A stretch of 64,000 bases of DNA from Chlorogloeopsis fritschii PCC 6912. Lineage in GTDB: Bacteria > Cyanobacteriota > Cyanobacteriia > Cyanobacteriales > Nostocaceae. A program made the position numbers and the translations under genes. Shown here in pieces: positions 45,389-54,741 of the stretch; the first letter of the stretch is position 1, and the number at the start of each line of letters is the position of its first letter. Below the pieces are notes generated by a model. It ran no database searches. It was not told the origin of the DNA and saw nothing but the letters and a program-made list of their open reading frames with translations. The stretch covers positions 1 to 64,000 of the forward strand of contig NZ_AJLN01000143.1 of NCBI RefSeq assembly GCF_000317285.1, given 5' to 3'.

Positions 45389-46176
45389 GCTTTTGTCTCC
45401 TCTAATAGAGTTTCTTTTACCTGTTGTTGGTAATGCAAAATTGCAGCTTCAGATAAACAGCAATCTTCCAATGTTTGGCGCAAGGAAGCTTCATCTAAGT
45501 TATTTCCCAGCACTTCTAAACCACTGAAACTTTGGGGTATCCCATCCAAGTGACGAGGAAGATCTAATTCGAGAAAATCTGTGGAAGGAACACCCGCCAC
45601 AAAATCAGCGTAAAGCGATCGCCCGTCAGGAACATTAAAAATTCCCTTAGCACGGGTAACTGTTCCATAAGCTCCGTGGGTGATTTCGTACCACAATTCG
45701 TGTAAACTGTCTTCGTCTATCACTTGACCTGTGCTGGATGCCCGCCATAATTTAGCTTGGGCAAAACTAGTTTGGGTGTCTGCACCAATAACTATCTCGT
45801 CAGCCCAAACATGGTACTCAGAATCTTGGAGGTGTGGCGGCACAAGGGCAACAGCGTGATAAGTTAGGTTGTCTAATATTTGCGCGATCGCACTCAATTC
45901 TAAATAAAAGCCAAGTTCAATATAGACAACATTTGCTACTGCTAAGTGCTTAAAAAACTCAACCTCTTGTCCATCGCCAAAAACTTTAACTTTGGGTAAT
46001 TCCGTCGCTAGGCGCGTTTTATCGATAGGAACATTGCCCACACCAGGACTGAAATACACTATATTTTCATCACTAAAGCGAAATTTCTCGTCTTTATTAG
46101 CTAGCTGTTGGTAAATCCAGGTAGTTTTGCCACACCCAGCCAAGCCGGCAACAACAGTAATAATTGGATTACTCAT
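45385..46176 (-). CDS. CobW/P-loop NTPase-like protein
   Basis: A 263-residue P-loop protein: VVAGLAGCGKTTWIYQQL (Walker A GLAGCGKT), followed by a degenerate NTPase core and a C-terminal domain (DGRSLYADFVAGVP) like that of CobW C-terminal regions. It lacks the CxCC metal motif of true CobW metallochaperones. It is coupled to the metallophosphoesterase gene downstream and lies near a Zur-like regulator, so metal homeostasis is the likely theme. Confidence 0.75.
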   Translation of the reverse strand: MSNPIITVVAGLAGCGKTTWIYQQLANKDEKFRFSDENIVYFSPGVGNVPIDKTRLATELPKVKVFGDGQEVEFFKHLAVANVVYIELGFYLELSAIAQILDNLTYHAVALVPPHLQDSEYHVWADEIVIGADTQTSFAQAKLWRASSTGQVIDEDSLHELWYEITHGAYGTVTRAKGIFNVPDGRSLYADFVAGVPSTDFLELDLPRHLDGIPQSFSGLEVLGNNLDEASLRQTLEDCCLSEAAILHYQQQVKETLLEETKA

Positions 46177-46356
46177 AAATCAGACTCATAAATAATCATT
46201 GGCGATAAGTAATGTCAAAATCTTTGTACCAGACGCGATATATCGTGTCTGAGTATCCGGATTCATACCACGATTCAGCAATGCCAAATTTCTTAATGCC
46301 CAATACCTAGTCACCTATCCCCTGTCCCCTGTTCCCTGTCACCTATCCCCTATCCC
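46177..46356. repeat. CCCCTGTTCCCTGTCACC repeat region
   Basis: The last 50 bp consist of tandem CCTATCCCCTGTCCCCTGTTCC-type units just after the stop of the FAD protein gene (minus strand). Confidence 0.55.
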
Positions 46357-47598
46357 TTATGCACTTCTAGGATGCGAAAGCGCGATTGTTGACTTCACAA
46401 TTGCTGGAACAATCTTCTCACTCGCCATTCTCGCACCAGATAAATTTCGCGCAGTTGGCCCGACTTGTAAAGTTGCTAACCCACCCATTAAGAATAATTC
46501 ACAACCCGGAACGCGCAAATATTCATCCAAAACTGGCAATCCCTTAACTATCTTAATTGGATATGCTTCCAAAACTTCTTGTAATAAGACCTCAGATGTA
46601 ACATCAAATTTAGTGCCTGTAGAAAGCCAAATTCTACTATACTCATGCTGACTACTATCACTGCATTTGACTCGCCAAGTCTCACCCATCCACTCAGCCT
46701 GAATTACTTGACAGTTTTCATCAATCCTAAGATTACCGTTGCGTACTTCTCGTCGCAGTTGCATAGCGATCGCTGGTGTCATAGAACCGCCATTACGAGC
46801 TTCCAAAATCATCGCCAAGCGCTTCTCGTAATCTTGTTCTGCAAAAAATCCTTTCAAATATTTTGGCCCTAACCAACCTGGTTCGGCATCAAATAATTTT
46901 TGTTGTAACTGTCGCCGCATCATCAAGTGGACTTTCGCACCACGAGAAATAGCACCCACTGCTAAATGCCCGCTCGTTAAACCACCACCAACAATTAATA
47001 CTCTTTCACCTGTTAGACATAATTTACGTAAATCCACTGAAGTTGAGTGGCAAATTCTATCGCGTGGATACTCCGGCTCTATCTGGGTTACCCAGTCGGG
47101 AATTTGCAATTTCCCGTTGCCCGTTGCCATTACTACCCGCCGCGCCGTAATTGATTGCCCATCTTGCAACCACAAGCGCAGACGGGGGCGCAAGGGATGA
47201 GGTAAAGGTTGAATACGTGTTACAGCCAGGGGAATCACCTGCTGTTGCAATGAAAAGCGGCAAATTACATCCTGACAAAAATCTTGGAATAACTGAGTTC
47301 CCGGCAAGTCGTAGGGAGGAAATAACTCACTAGAACGAGATTCAGCAAATTTACGCAACGCAAATGGGTTGGGATCGGGATGATGTACAGCTGGAGAACG
47401 TAAATGGGGGATTTCTAAAGCAGCAAATTGGCGCTGCCAGCGACTTATCCACTTGCCACTAGGGTCAAACACCAAAATTTTACCCCGCATAGTTTGCCGT
47501 TTTTGCAGTAAGTGGGTTACCAATGTTAAAGCATGAGGCCCAGCACCGATAATTGCTAAGTCAGTTTTAGTAGGTAAGGATGGTTGAGTGTCTTCCAT
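46357..47598 (-). CDS. FAD/NAD(P)-binding oxidoreductase, lysine/ornithine monooxygenase-like
   Basis: A 413-residue flavoprotein: FAD motif AIIGAGPHALTLVTHL, NAD(P) motif VLIVGGGLTSGHLAVGAISRG, and ATG motifs VVMATGNGKL and WLSTGTKFDV. The arrangement resembles siderophore N-hydroxylases and pyridine-nucleotide oxidoreductases with a HPDPNPFALRKF segment. Substrate unknown. It is divergent from the Zur-like gene across a perfect 31-bp palindrome centred 27 bp from its start, so it is likely repressed by that regulator. Confidence 0.8.
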   Translation of the reverse strand: MEDTQPSLPTKTDLAIIGAGPHALTLVTHLLQKRQTMRGKILVFDPSGKWISRWQRQFAALEIPHLRSPAVHHPDPNPFALRKFAESRSSELFPPYDLPGTQLFQDFCQDVICRFSLQQQVIPLAVTRIQPLPHPLRPRLRLWLQDGQSITARRVVMATGNGKLQIPDWVTQIEPEYPRDRICHSTSVDLRKLCLTGERVLIVGGGLTSGHLAVGAISRGAKVHLMMRRQLQQKLFDAEPGWLGPKYLKGFFAEQDYEKRLAMILEARNGGSMTPAIAMQLRREVRNGNLRIDENCQVIQAEWMGETWRVKCSDSSQHEYSRIWLSTGTKFDVTSEVLLQEVLEAYPIKIVKGLPVLDEYLRVPGCELFLMGGLATLQVGPTARNLSGARMASEKIVPAIVKSTIALSHPRSA

Positions 47599-47609
47599 CT
47601 TAATCAGAT

Positions 47610-47640
47610 TATGATTATGATAATTATTATCATAATCATA
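47610..47640. promoter_or_regulatory. Perfect 31-bp palindrome, Zur/Fur-type operator
   Basis: TATGATTATGATAAT, T, ATTATCATAATCATA: a perfect 15-1-15 palindrome. Its core TGATAAT-T-ATTATCA is the 7-1-7 Fur-family box, and flanking repeats could seat a second dimer. It lies between the divergent FAD protein and Zur-like genes. Confidence 0.85.
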
Positions 47641-47684
47641 GCCTTGATAAAATTGTAAAGCCAGTTCTCAGTCGTTACCTACTT

Positions 47685-48110
47685 TTGTTGTGTATGAGCA
47701 GTATTGGTGTAACATCTCGACTAACTCGCTATCAACAGAGCATTTTGGAATTTCTAGAAAAACTTGAGTCCCCAATTTCTGCTCAGGATTTGTACGTGCA
47801 ACTGCGCTCATCTCATCAACGCTTGGGGTTGGCAACTGTTTATCGTGCGCTGGAAGTATTGAAGTTAAGGGGATTAGTACAAAGTCGTACCTCAGTTAAG
47901 GGTGAGTCTCAGTATAGCTTGGTGCAGCAACATCAGCACCATGTTGTATGTCTGCAATGCGGTAAGTCAATCCCCGTAGAGGCTTGTCCTGTTTGCGAAC
48001 TAGAAACTCAATTACGTCAGTCTCTGTCGTTTAAGATTTACTATCACACCTTGGAGTTTTTTGGCTTGTGTGCGCCTTGTCAGTTGGAAGTTCCTCAATC
48101 TCTAGAATAA
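47685..48110 (+). CDS. zur: Fur-family regulator, Zur-like
   Basis: A 141-residue Fur-family protein: winged helix SRLTRYQQSILEFLEKLESPISAQDLYVQL with RLGLATVYRALEVL, then HQHHVVCLQCGKSIPVEACPVC and a final CAPCQLE. Two CxxC pairs form the structural zinc site typical of Zur. The short length and the histidine motif fit zinc rather than iron sensing; the promoter palindrome suggests autoregulation. Start could be M at 47694 (MSSIGV). Confidence 0.85.
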   Translation: MLCMSSIGVTSRLTRYQQSILEFLEKLESPISAQDLYVQLRSSHQRLGLATVYRALEVLKLRGLVQSRTSVKGESQYSLVQQHQHHVVCLQCGKSIPVEACPVCELETQLRQSLSFKIYYHTLEFFGLCAPCQLEVPQSLE

Positions 48111-48347
48111 GGCTAGAGCTAATCGGATGCTAGACGAATTGAGTTCACACTTCTAAGTGACGATTTTGCATAATATCATGTCTGCTTAAAGACTTACTGT
48201 TTAGGCTGACGCACCAGACGCGGGGAGATTTTAATGATAAGTGATTAGCCGGACTTGACATAACATAAAAATCAATACCTGTCATTCTTATATCTCGTCA
48301 TTGACAAGATATTTAAACAGAAGCTGCAACACTACAGCTGAGAAACT

Positions 48348-49382
48348 ATGGAGTTCAAAGCAATGGAGATTGATGTAGCGATCGCAACGAAGTTTGTTCA
48401 ATTAGTGCTGAACTGCATCAACCAGGAGTATCCACACAACAACGTTTTCTGGTTTGAAAGCGATGAAGATATTAAGCCACCACGCGAATTGACGCCAGCG
48501 TTTTATGGTTGTCTGGATTGGCATTCAGCCGTACATGGACATTGGTTACTTGCACGGTTAGCTCGTTATTTTCCTGAAGCTGAATTTCAGACGACCGCAA
48601 GGGAAGCACTGCAACAAACCCTTACTTCAGAAAAAATTCAAGGAGAGATTGCCCATTTGCAGCGATGCCCATTTTTTGAGTGCCCTTATGGGTTTTCATG
48701 GCTACTGCAACTTGCGATGGAATTAGACGAGTGGAGTGATGCCCAAGCGAAAGAATGGGTATCTGTCTTAGAGCCTTTAGAAACAGTGGTTGCAAGTAAC
48801 TTTCATCGCTGGCTACAAAGACTTGAACTTCCCGATCGCACAGGAGGGCACTTTCACACTGCATTCCCGCTATGCCTAGCACTCGATTGGGCACGAAGCA
48901 AGAACAAGGAAAACCTTGTGAATCTGATCGACAATAAGGCACGACAATTTTATCTGGACGACAAAAATTATCCATTCCAATTTGAGCCGTTGGGCTATGA
49001 TTTTGTTTCTCCCTGCCTTGCGGAAGCAGATTTGATGCGACGCATTCTCTCACCAGCAGATTTCACGAACTGGCTTACTGATTTTCTTCCACAATTACTC
49101 ACAGAGGAAGTTGTACAATTGTTACAGCCTTTACAAGCAGCTAATCCCAACGACTATTTGCAATCTCATTTTCGGGGTTTAAACCTTAGTCGAGCGTGGA
49201 TGCTTGAAGGTATTATCTCTGGCTTACCCGATAGTGATTCTCGGCTCGATAGGCTTCGTTCTATTGCTGTTTTACATCGTCAGTTTGGACTGGTAGATGT
49301 TGCGAGCGATCGTTATGCTACTAGTCATTGGTTAGGGACGTTTGCAATTTATCTCCTAACGGCGCGTGGATTATGTAGATAG
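48348..49382 (+). CDS. DUF2891 family protein
   Basis: A 344-residue DUF2891 protein: PPRELTPAFYGCLDWHSAVHGHWLLARLARYFPEAEF, FECPYGFSWLLQLAMELDEW, and AFPLCLALDWAR. The repeated helical hairpins and conserved HSAVHGHW suggest an alpha/alpha toroid, possibly glycan-related; function unestablished. M at codon 6 (MEIDVA) is an alternative start. It follows the Zur-like gene but after 237 bp, so co-regulation is uncertain. Confidence 0.85.
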   Translation: MEFKAMEIDVAIATKFVQLVLNCINQEYPHNNVFWFESDEDIKPPRELTPAFYGCLDWHSAVHGHWLLARLARYFPEAEFQTTAREALQQTLTSEKIQGEIAHLQRCPFFECPYGFSWLLQLAMELDEWSDAQAKEWVSVLEPLETVVASNFHRWLQRLELPDRTGGHFHTAFPLCLALDWARSKNKENLVNLIDNKARQFYLDDKNYPFQFEPLGYDFVSPCLAEADLMRRILSPADFTNWLTDFLPQLLTEEVVQLLQPLQAANPNDYLQSHFRGLNLSRAWMLEGIISGLPDSDSRLDRLRSIAVLHRQFGLVDVASDRYATSHWLGTFAIYLLTARGLCR

Positions 49383-49801
49383 ATACTTCGAGTAGCTCCA
49401 GCGGTCGAATAGGACGTTGGAGCGGACAAGTGAAAGATCCTAGTGGTAAGTTCAAGGTAGTTGGTTGTCGCTCAACTGTGTCTTTATACTGCTCAAGCTA
49501 TCAGTGAGAACGCAGTCGAGAAGTTATATGTAGGTGGCAAGATTAAAACTCTTGAATTGGCGACGCAGAAATTTAGAAATAATCATATAAGTATAATTTG
49601 ACACAATCAAAACGCGCTTGCGTGTATTTGCTGAAATAACCAACGCAGAGGGTTTTTAGCTGGGTAGCCGCAATTTATAAGTGCCAAGTCTGAATAAAAT
49701 TTAACTTTTATTCCTAATATCAAATTTACGTATTTTCTCACAATGTCATTTGGATTGCTATATGATAGAGCAAATCCAAATAGAAAATGTTTAAGTCTTA
49801 A
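49383..49801. other. Intergenic region
   Basis: About 420 bp without a recognised gene; a minus-strand open frame at 49607-49828 has no family resemblance and overlaps the next gene start. Confidence 0.45.
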
Positions 49802-50533
49802 ATGAAAGTATTTTTCGACGTTAACCAATCTATCTTAGAAGCTCTTTTTGAGAGCTATAGTAAAAATGCAAAATTACTAATATCAAAAATCAGTCAAGAT
49901 AAAAACTTAAGCCAATTTGACAGGTTTGATAAGAGGTTTAATATAACTTGGGGAATGAAAATTGAGTTTAATGATAATTTACGTATCACTAAAGAAGACA
50001 CAAGAGCCTGCTATATGTTAATGCTCAAAATATCTGATTTATGGTTTGCCTTTGAACATTTAGTTAAGACAGCTTCTGAAGTAATTCCTAAAGATACGAA
50101 TTTCCATAGCAAAGTTGATTTTTATCAAGAAAGTACGTTGGAAGCATTAGGTTTTAATCCAATTACGTCAAATTTTAATCAGTTGATGTATGGTAAAGTT
50201 TTGCATAGAGAAGCATGGAGACGTGAAGTTTATCATCTTCTTGCATATCTAAAAAATAACACTACAGGTGGAACACAAAAGTTAATTGAAGCAGCAATTA
50301 TACTCATAAAAGATAATAATGCATTGCAGGCAAAGCACATCTTTTCAATAGCATACGGAATTAGAAATATCTACGTGCATGAAGGTGTATCGGCTGCACT
50401 TGGAAGTCGTAATTATCAAGTTAAAAGAGCTTTGTATTTAGTTGTATATGACATACTTGTTTTGTACTCATTGGCATTGGCAGACTCCTATTGTTGTAAA
50501 AAGTTAATTAACTACTCGGCTATTCGTCATTAA
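49802..50533 (+). CDS. Hypothetical helical protein with a HEPN-like RNxxxH motif
   Basis: A 243-residue, mostly helical protein. Near the C-terminus IAYGIRNIYVHEGVSAALG contains R-N-x3-H, matching the RxxxxH catalytic motif of HEPN RNases, followed by a helix. No membrane segment. AT-rich coding unlike the flanking genes, which suggests recent acquisition. No nucleotidyltransferase (MNT) partner is adjacent. HEPN assignment is tentative. Confidence 0.6.
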   Translation: MKVFFDVNQSILEALFESYSKNAKLLISKISQDKNLSQFDRFDKRFNITWGMKIEFNDNLRITKEDTRACYMLMLKISDLWFAFEHLVKTASEVIPKDTNFHSKVDFYQESTLEALGFNPITSNFNQLMYGKVLHREAWRREVYHLLAYLKNNTTGGTQKLIEAAIILIKDNNALQAKHIFSIAYGIRNIYVHEGVSAALGSRNYQVKRALYLVVYDILVLYSLALADSYCCKKLINYSAIRH

Positions 50534-50667
50534 TTAGCTCTGCTTGGTTAATGTCCGCAAAAGCAAATTCGCTGCTTCCACCAGTGAAGAGCAATCGGTA
50601 GCGATCGCCTCGGTTATAGATATCGGATTGCGCTAGTTCTACCGAGGCGTGGCTTAGAAAATGAAAG

Positions 50668-51405
50668 TTACCTAAATTTAGTGTTGTGCAGAATTAAGTT
50701 CATAAATTCCTCACGAGTGCGAGCATCGTCTGCAAACACACCTCGCATCGCGCTGGTAACAGTCCAAGAACCAGGTTTCTGCACGCCGCGCATTACCATG
50801 CACATATGAGTTGCTTCCAGTACCACTGCTACCCCTTGAGGTTTGAGTAATCCTTGCAGTGCATCTGCAATTTGTAGGGTAAGACGCTCTTGTACTTGCA
50901 ATCGTCGCGCATACATTTCACAAATACGGGCTATCTTGGATAATCCAATTACTTTTCCATTCGGAATATATGCTACATGAGCACGACCGATAATCGGCAG
51001 AATATGATGCTCGCAGGAACTAAAAATATCGATATCCCGGACTAGCACCATTTCATTAGCATCTTCTGTGAAGACTGCACCATTGAGCAGTTCATCTAAA
51101 GATTCATGATATCCCTTGGTGAGAAACTGCAAAGCTTTGACTACTCTTTTAGGAGTGTCTTTTAAACCTTCGCGTTCTGGATCTTCTCCTAAGCCAAGTA
51201 GCAAAGTCCGCACAGCTTGCATCATTTCAGCTTCTGTTACTTTTGGCGTTTGCTGAGTAGATAATGATGACAATACTTCTGATGCAGAATTTAGTTCGGG
51301 AGGAATCGATAGAGTCATGTTTTGATTTTGTTGGAAGGTTTTTACTGGTGAAACTTTAGATTTACTAGTTGTTAAATTCCAAGTATTTTTACGAGGAATT
51401 AACAA
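50668..51405 (-). CDS. folE: GTP cyclohydrolase I (FolE)
   Basis: FolE converts GTP to dihydroneopterin triphosphate, the first step to folate and pterins. Zinc ligands are in [11 protein letters not shown] and [14 protein letters not shown]; the core [23 protein letters not shown] is canonical. The N-terminal 45 residues are extra and low-complexity; a start at residue 30 (MTLSIPPEL, 51318) is possible. The gene begins 9 nt after the His-rich CobW gene, so both are likely in one zinc-responsive operon, probably as a second folE copy in the genome. Confidence 0.93.
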   Translation of the reverse strand: MLIPRKNTWNLTTSKSKVSPVKTFQQNQNMTLSIPPELNSASEVLSSLSTQQTPKVTEAEMMQAVRTLLLGLGEDPEREGLKDTPKRVVKALQFLTKGYHESLDELLNGAVFTEDANEMVLVRDIDIFSSCEHHILPIIGRAHVAYIPNGKVIGLSKIARICEMYARRLQVQERLTLQIADALQGLLKPQGVAVVLEATHMCMVMRGVQKPGSWTVTSAMRGVFADDARTREEFMNLILHNTKFR

Positions 51406-51414
51406 CTATTTTAA

Positions 51415-52491
51415 TTATGTCAAACATTCATTGATAAGTGATAAAATTTTGCTAGTATCTAAATCTCGTCCAATTAAAACTAATTGATTTGTAGGTGTAG
51501 TTTTCCATTCATCTGCATCTAATTGATAGCGCGGCCCACTCAGTTGAAAAATGTGCCGTAAAGGACTGTCACTGAACCAAAGTATTCCTTTAGCACGAAA
51601 AATATTTTGTGGCAAATGTTCGGTGAGAAAAGTTTGAAATTTTTGGACATCAAAGGGGCGATCGCTTTGGAAAGATACAGAAACAAATCCATCATTTTCT
51701 AAATGGTTGGACTGATGCCCATGATGATGGTGATGGTGGTGGTGATGCTCGTGAGTATCTTCATGATGGTGATGCTCGTGAGTGTGTTCATGATGATGAT
51801 GTTCATGGGTATCTTCCTCAATTTCGGAAGTATACTCATCTATTGGAGTCAGATTCACATCTAAAATTAAAGGCAATGGCACTTGACCATATTGAGTATG
51901 CAGGATTCTTGCTCCAGCTTTAATATCCTGAATATAAGCTTCTAATTCTTTTAACTTTTCTTGGGTTGCAAGATCAGTTTTATTTAGCAAAACTACATCC
52001 GCATAAGTTATCTGTTTTAAAGCTGCTTCACTTTCGTAATGGTTAGGAGTAAATGCTTCTGAATCTACCAGAGTGATGATAGAATCTACCCTAGTTAAAT
52101 CTCTCAGTTCTGTCCCTAAAAAAGTGAGGATAATTGGCAGAGGATCGGCAACACCAGTAGTTTCAATCACAAGATAATCAATCCGGTCTTCTCGTTCTAA
52201 AACTCGATAGACAGCATCGACTAATCCATCGTTAATAGTACAACAAATACAGCCATTACTCAGTTCTACCATATCCTCATCCATAGATATGAGTAGCTGA
52301 CTGTCTATATTAATATCACCAAATTCATTAACTAAAACAGCAACTTTTAAATTCTGCTTATTCTTGAGAATTTGATTGAGCAGCGTGGTTTTACCACTAC
52401 CCAAAAATCCTGTAATTATAGTAACTGGCATTCCCCGCTTGGGAATATCGAGCATTTCAATGTTGGTTTGTGTTTCTGTTTGATAAATCAT
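51415..52491 (-). CDS. CobW/ZNG1-like GTPase with histidine-rich loop
   Basis: A 358-residue COG0523 metallochaperone GTPase: Walker A GFLGSGKT (28-35), metal motif GCICC (80-84), ETTGVADP, and NKTDL as the guanine-specificity motif. Between the GTPase and CobW_C domains, about residues 229-262, lies an insertion of 20-odd histidines in HEHHHHEHTHEHHHH-type repeats, suited to zinc buffering. The C-terminal domain holds IFRAKGILWFSD. Such proteins deliver zinc under scarcity; here FolE is the obvious client. Confidence 0.93.
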   Translation of the reverse strand: MIYQTETQTNIEMLDIPKRGMPVTIITGFLGSGKTTLLNQILKNKQNLKVAVLVNEFGDINIDSQLLISMDEDMVELSNGCICCTINDGLVDAVYRVLEREDRIDYLVIETTGVADPLPIILTFLGTELRDLTRVDSIITLVDSEAFTPNHYESEAALKQITYADVVLLNKTDLATQEKLKELEAYIQDIKAGARILHTQYGQVPLPLILDVNLTPIDEYTSEIEEDTHEHHHHEHTHEHHHHEDTHEHHHHHHHHHGHQSNHLENDGFVSVSFQSDRPFDVQKFQTFLTEHLPQNIFRAKGILWFSDSPLRHIFQLSGPRYQLDADEWKTTPTNQLVLIGRDLDTSKILSLINECLT

Positions 52492-52733
52492 GGTTTTTGA
52501 GATCTATTTCGTGAACTTGAGTCAATTGCGTGTCTATGTGTGAATGAAACTCACACGGGTAAACTATGCTGTGCCAAAGAGTGGAATTACAAACGAAACC
52601 TATTTCTGTAACTAATTTGATCGCAGTCTTGATACTTAGATGTAGCTTTTGCACTGCTGTTGCCAAGATGTTTGTACAAAGCAGGTTCAAGCTTAAGTTG
52701 GACTGGATCGAGGAAGTAAGCATATACATTAAC

Positions 52734-52748
52734 GATAATCGTTATCAT
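52734..52748. promoter_or_regulatory. Zur-box-like site upstream of the CobW-folE pair
   Basis: GATAATCGTTATCAT (7-1-7) overlaps a perfect AACGAT-A-ATCGTT palindrome (52731-52743). It resembles cyanobacterial Zur boxes (TGATAACnATTATCA). It lies 243 bp before the CobW start, implying a long 5' leader or another short gene between. Confidence 0.65.
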
Positions 52749-52933
52749 AATAACCTAAAAAAAGTTTTTTGAGAGGTGATTGAGTATAGAGATTGATAAG
52801 ACTGACTGTCAGGATTTACGCACAAGTTATGGAATAATAAACCGCAGAGAACGCTAGGGAACGGAGTCAAGAGGATTTGAGAGGGATTTTGCCTAAGTCC
52901 TAACTATTTGAAGGTGTGACGCGCGATCGCGTG

Positions 52934-53059
52934 ATGAAGCGAATTGCTCCTGTAGAAGCAGGTGCGCCCAAATTATGGACTTTTATTCAAAGATTAGTTG
53001 AAGACTGTGTTGCGGCAGGTTATTTACAAGATACTCCCGTTGCCAACATGAATCATTAA
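52934..53059 (+). pseudogene. Unidentified C-terminal gene fragment
   Basis: A 41-codon frame MKRIAPVEAGAPKLWTFIQR then LVEDCVAAGYLQDTPVANMNH has good protein character but is cut off upstream by HIP1-rich DNA. I cannot name the family. Confidence 0.35.
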
Positions 53060-53148
53060 ATCACCGTTTGTTAAGGCGATCGCGCATACAAGCATACTCC
53101 TGTTTTAAGAATTACATTAGAATTACGTCCTTTACAGGAGTAGTTGCC

Positions 53149-54468
53149 ATGCTGGAGGCAAGACAAATATTACAGGAGCGCTATCAACTTAAGCAAAAAT
53201 TAGGACAAAATGCAGGGCGTCAGACATGGTTAGCTGAAGACTTAGCAACTGAGCCAAAGGAACCTGTGATTGTAAAGCTTTTAGCTTTTGGCGATCGCTT
53301 CCAATGGGAGGATCTCAAGCTTTTTGAGCGGGAAGCAGATGTACTCAAGAACTTGAGCCATCCCTGCATTCCCAAGTACCGCGATTATTTTTCTATTGAT
53401 GATCGCATTCTCTGGTTTACTTTAGTTCAAGAATTTATTCCCGGTTCATCTCTTAAAGAATTATTAAATCAAGGAAGAAAATTTTCTGAACAAGAGGTGC
53501 GAAAATTTGCTACTGATGTATTGGAAATTCTCAATTATTTGCACTCCTTGATTCCACCTGTTCTCCACCGTGATATTAAACCAAGTAATTTGATTTTAGG
53601 TGAAGACAATCAAATTTATGTGGTTGACTTTGGGGCGGTACAAGATAAAGCCACTGCCCCAGGAGGCACATTTACAGTAGTTGGTACTTACGGATATACT
53701 CCTATAGAACAATTTGGTGGTAGAGCAGTTCCTGCTTCTGATATTTACGCTTTAGGAGCCTCCTTAATTCATCTGGTTACAGGTACTGCACCTGCTGATT
53801 TACCACAGCGAAATATGCGAATTCAGTTTAGCGATCGCACTAACTTAAGTCCTCAGTTTGTGCGTTGGCTAGAAGGAATGACAGAACCAGATGTTGAGCA
53901 AAGATTTAAAACAGCTACCCAAGCTTTAGAAGCTCTCAACAGTCGCCTTGTTTCTCAATCCTCATTTTTAGTTTCTCAACCCCACGGTAGCCGAGTTCAA
54001 CTTAAGAAAACTGCCAGCCAATTAGAAATAAAAATTCCAGCTAGAGGGCTACAATTTTCAGATTCTTTTTTAATATTTTTTGTTACTGTTTGGTATGGTT
54101 TTCTGATAACTTCAGGTTTTGTTCTTTATCCTTTTTTATTACTTCATTGGATAGCTGGCTTATTTCCACTAACTTTGTTGATTTTGCCTGCTTTTGGGGA
54201 AGTGTACATTTATTTTAACCATGACTATTTTTTTATAGTGTGGAAATTATTTGGTCACCACTATCGACGACAGCAGGGAAATACTTCAGCTATTCATAAT
54301 GTTTATATTAATAGAGAACCGATTTCTTCTAATAATAAACCTTTGATGTGTGTCACTGTTGAAGCTGGAACACAAAAATATAAGTTTGGTTCATTTAGTC
54401 CTGAGTTAGCTGATGCAGAACGTAAATGGTTGGTTCGAGAAATTAAAGAATGGTTAGGACTACAATAA
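53149..54468 (+). CDS. Serine/threonine protein kinase with C-terminal membrane region
   Basis: A 439-residue Hanks-type kinase: VIVKLLAF (catalytic Lys), HRDIKPSNLIL catalytic loop, VVDFGAVQD (DFG), GTYGYTPIEQFGG (APE-like) and ASDIYALG. After the kinase domain (about 10-270) come two or three hydrophobic segments (FSDSFLIFFVTVWYGFLITSGF; LLLHWIAGLFPLTLLILPAFG) and a small C-terminal domain. The ATG at 53149 with CAGGAG is chosen over a TTG at 53068. It lies 270 bp upstream of the RiPP precursor, same strand; a functional link is unproven. Confidence 0.88.
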   Translation: MLEARQILQERYQLKQKLGQNAGRQTWLAEDLATEPKEPVIVKLLAFGDRFQWEDLKLFEREADVLKNLSHPCIPKYRDYFSIDDRILWFTLVQEFIPGSSLKELLNQGRKFSEQEVRKFATDVLEILNYLHSLIPPVLHRDIKPSNLILGEDNQIYVVDFGAVQDKATAPGGTFTVVGTYGYTPIEQFGGRAVPASDIYALGASLIHLVTGTAPADLPQRNMRIQFSDRTNLSPQFVRWLEGMTEPDVEQRFKTATQALEALNSRLVSQSSFLVSQPHGSRVQLKKTASQLEIKIPARGLQFSDSFLIFFVTVWYGFLITSGFVLYPFLLLHWIAGLFPLTLLILPAFGEVYIYFNHDYFFIVWKLFGHHYRRQQGNTSAIHNVYINREPISSNNKPLMCVTVEAGTQKYKFGSFSPELADAERKWLVREIKEWLGLQ

Positions 54469-54504
54469 ACATTATCAATTGTTAAGAAATCTTTCATAAA
54501 TTTA

Positions 54505-54537
54505 AGATCCCCGACTTCTTTAAGAAGTTGGGAATCT
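54505..54537. repeat. 33-bp palindrome, copy D
   Basis: AGATCCCCGACTTCT-TTA-AGAAGTTGGGAATCT, two unpaired positions; 36 bp after the kinase stop. Confidence 0.75.
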
Positions 54538-54741
54538 GTATTTTAGACTGTATTTAATTGTTAAGATATCAATACTTCGTAAAAAGGAAATATTTATTTC
54601 TTATATATGTAACTTAAACGGCTTTAAGCTGAAGTATATATGTTTTTGTATTAGATTATAATCCGTGTTAGGAAGTAAATATAAACTCTATTCAAGATAC
54701 TTTGTAATGTATCGATTAATTTACATTTTTGGAGTTTTTTT

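Noticed and set aside
52457-52729. A 90-codon minus-strand frame between the Zur-like box and the CobW gene
   Set aside because: It overlaps the CobW start in another frame, has no family resemblance and looks like chance coding in the leader; kept only as a possible explanation for the long leader.
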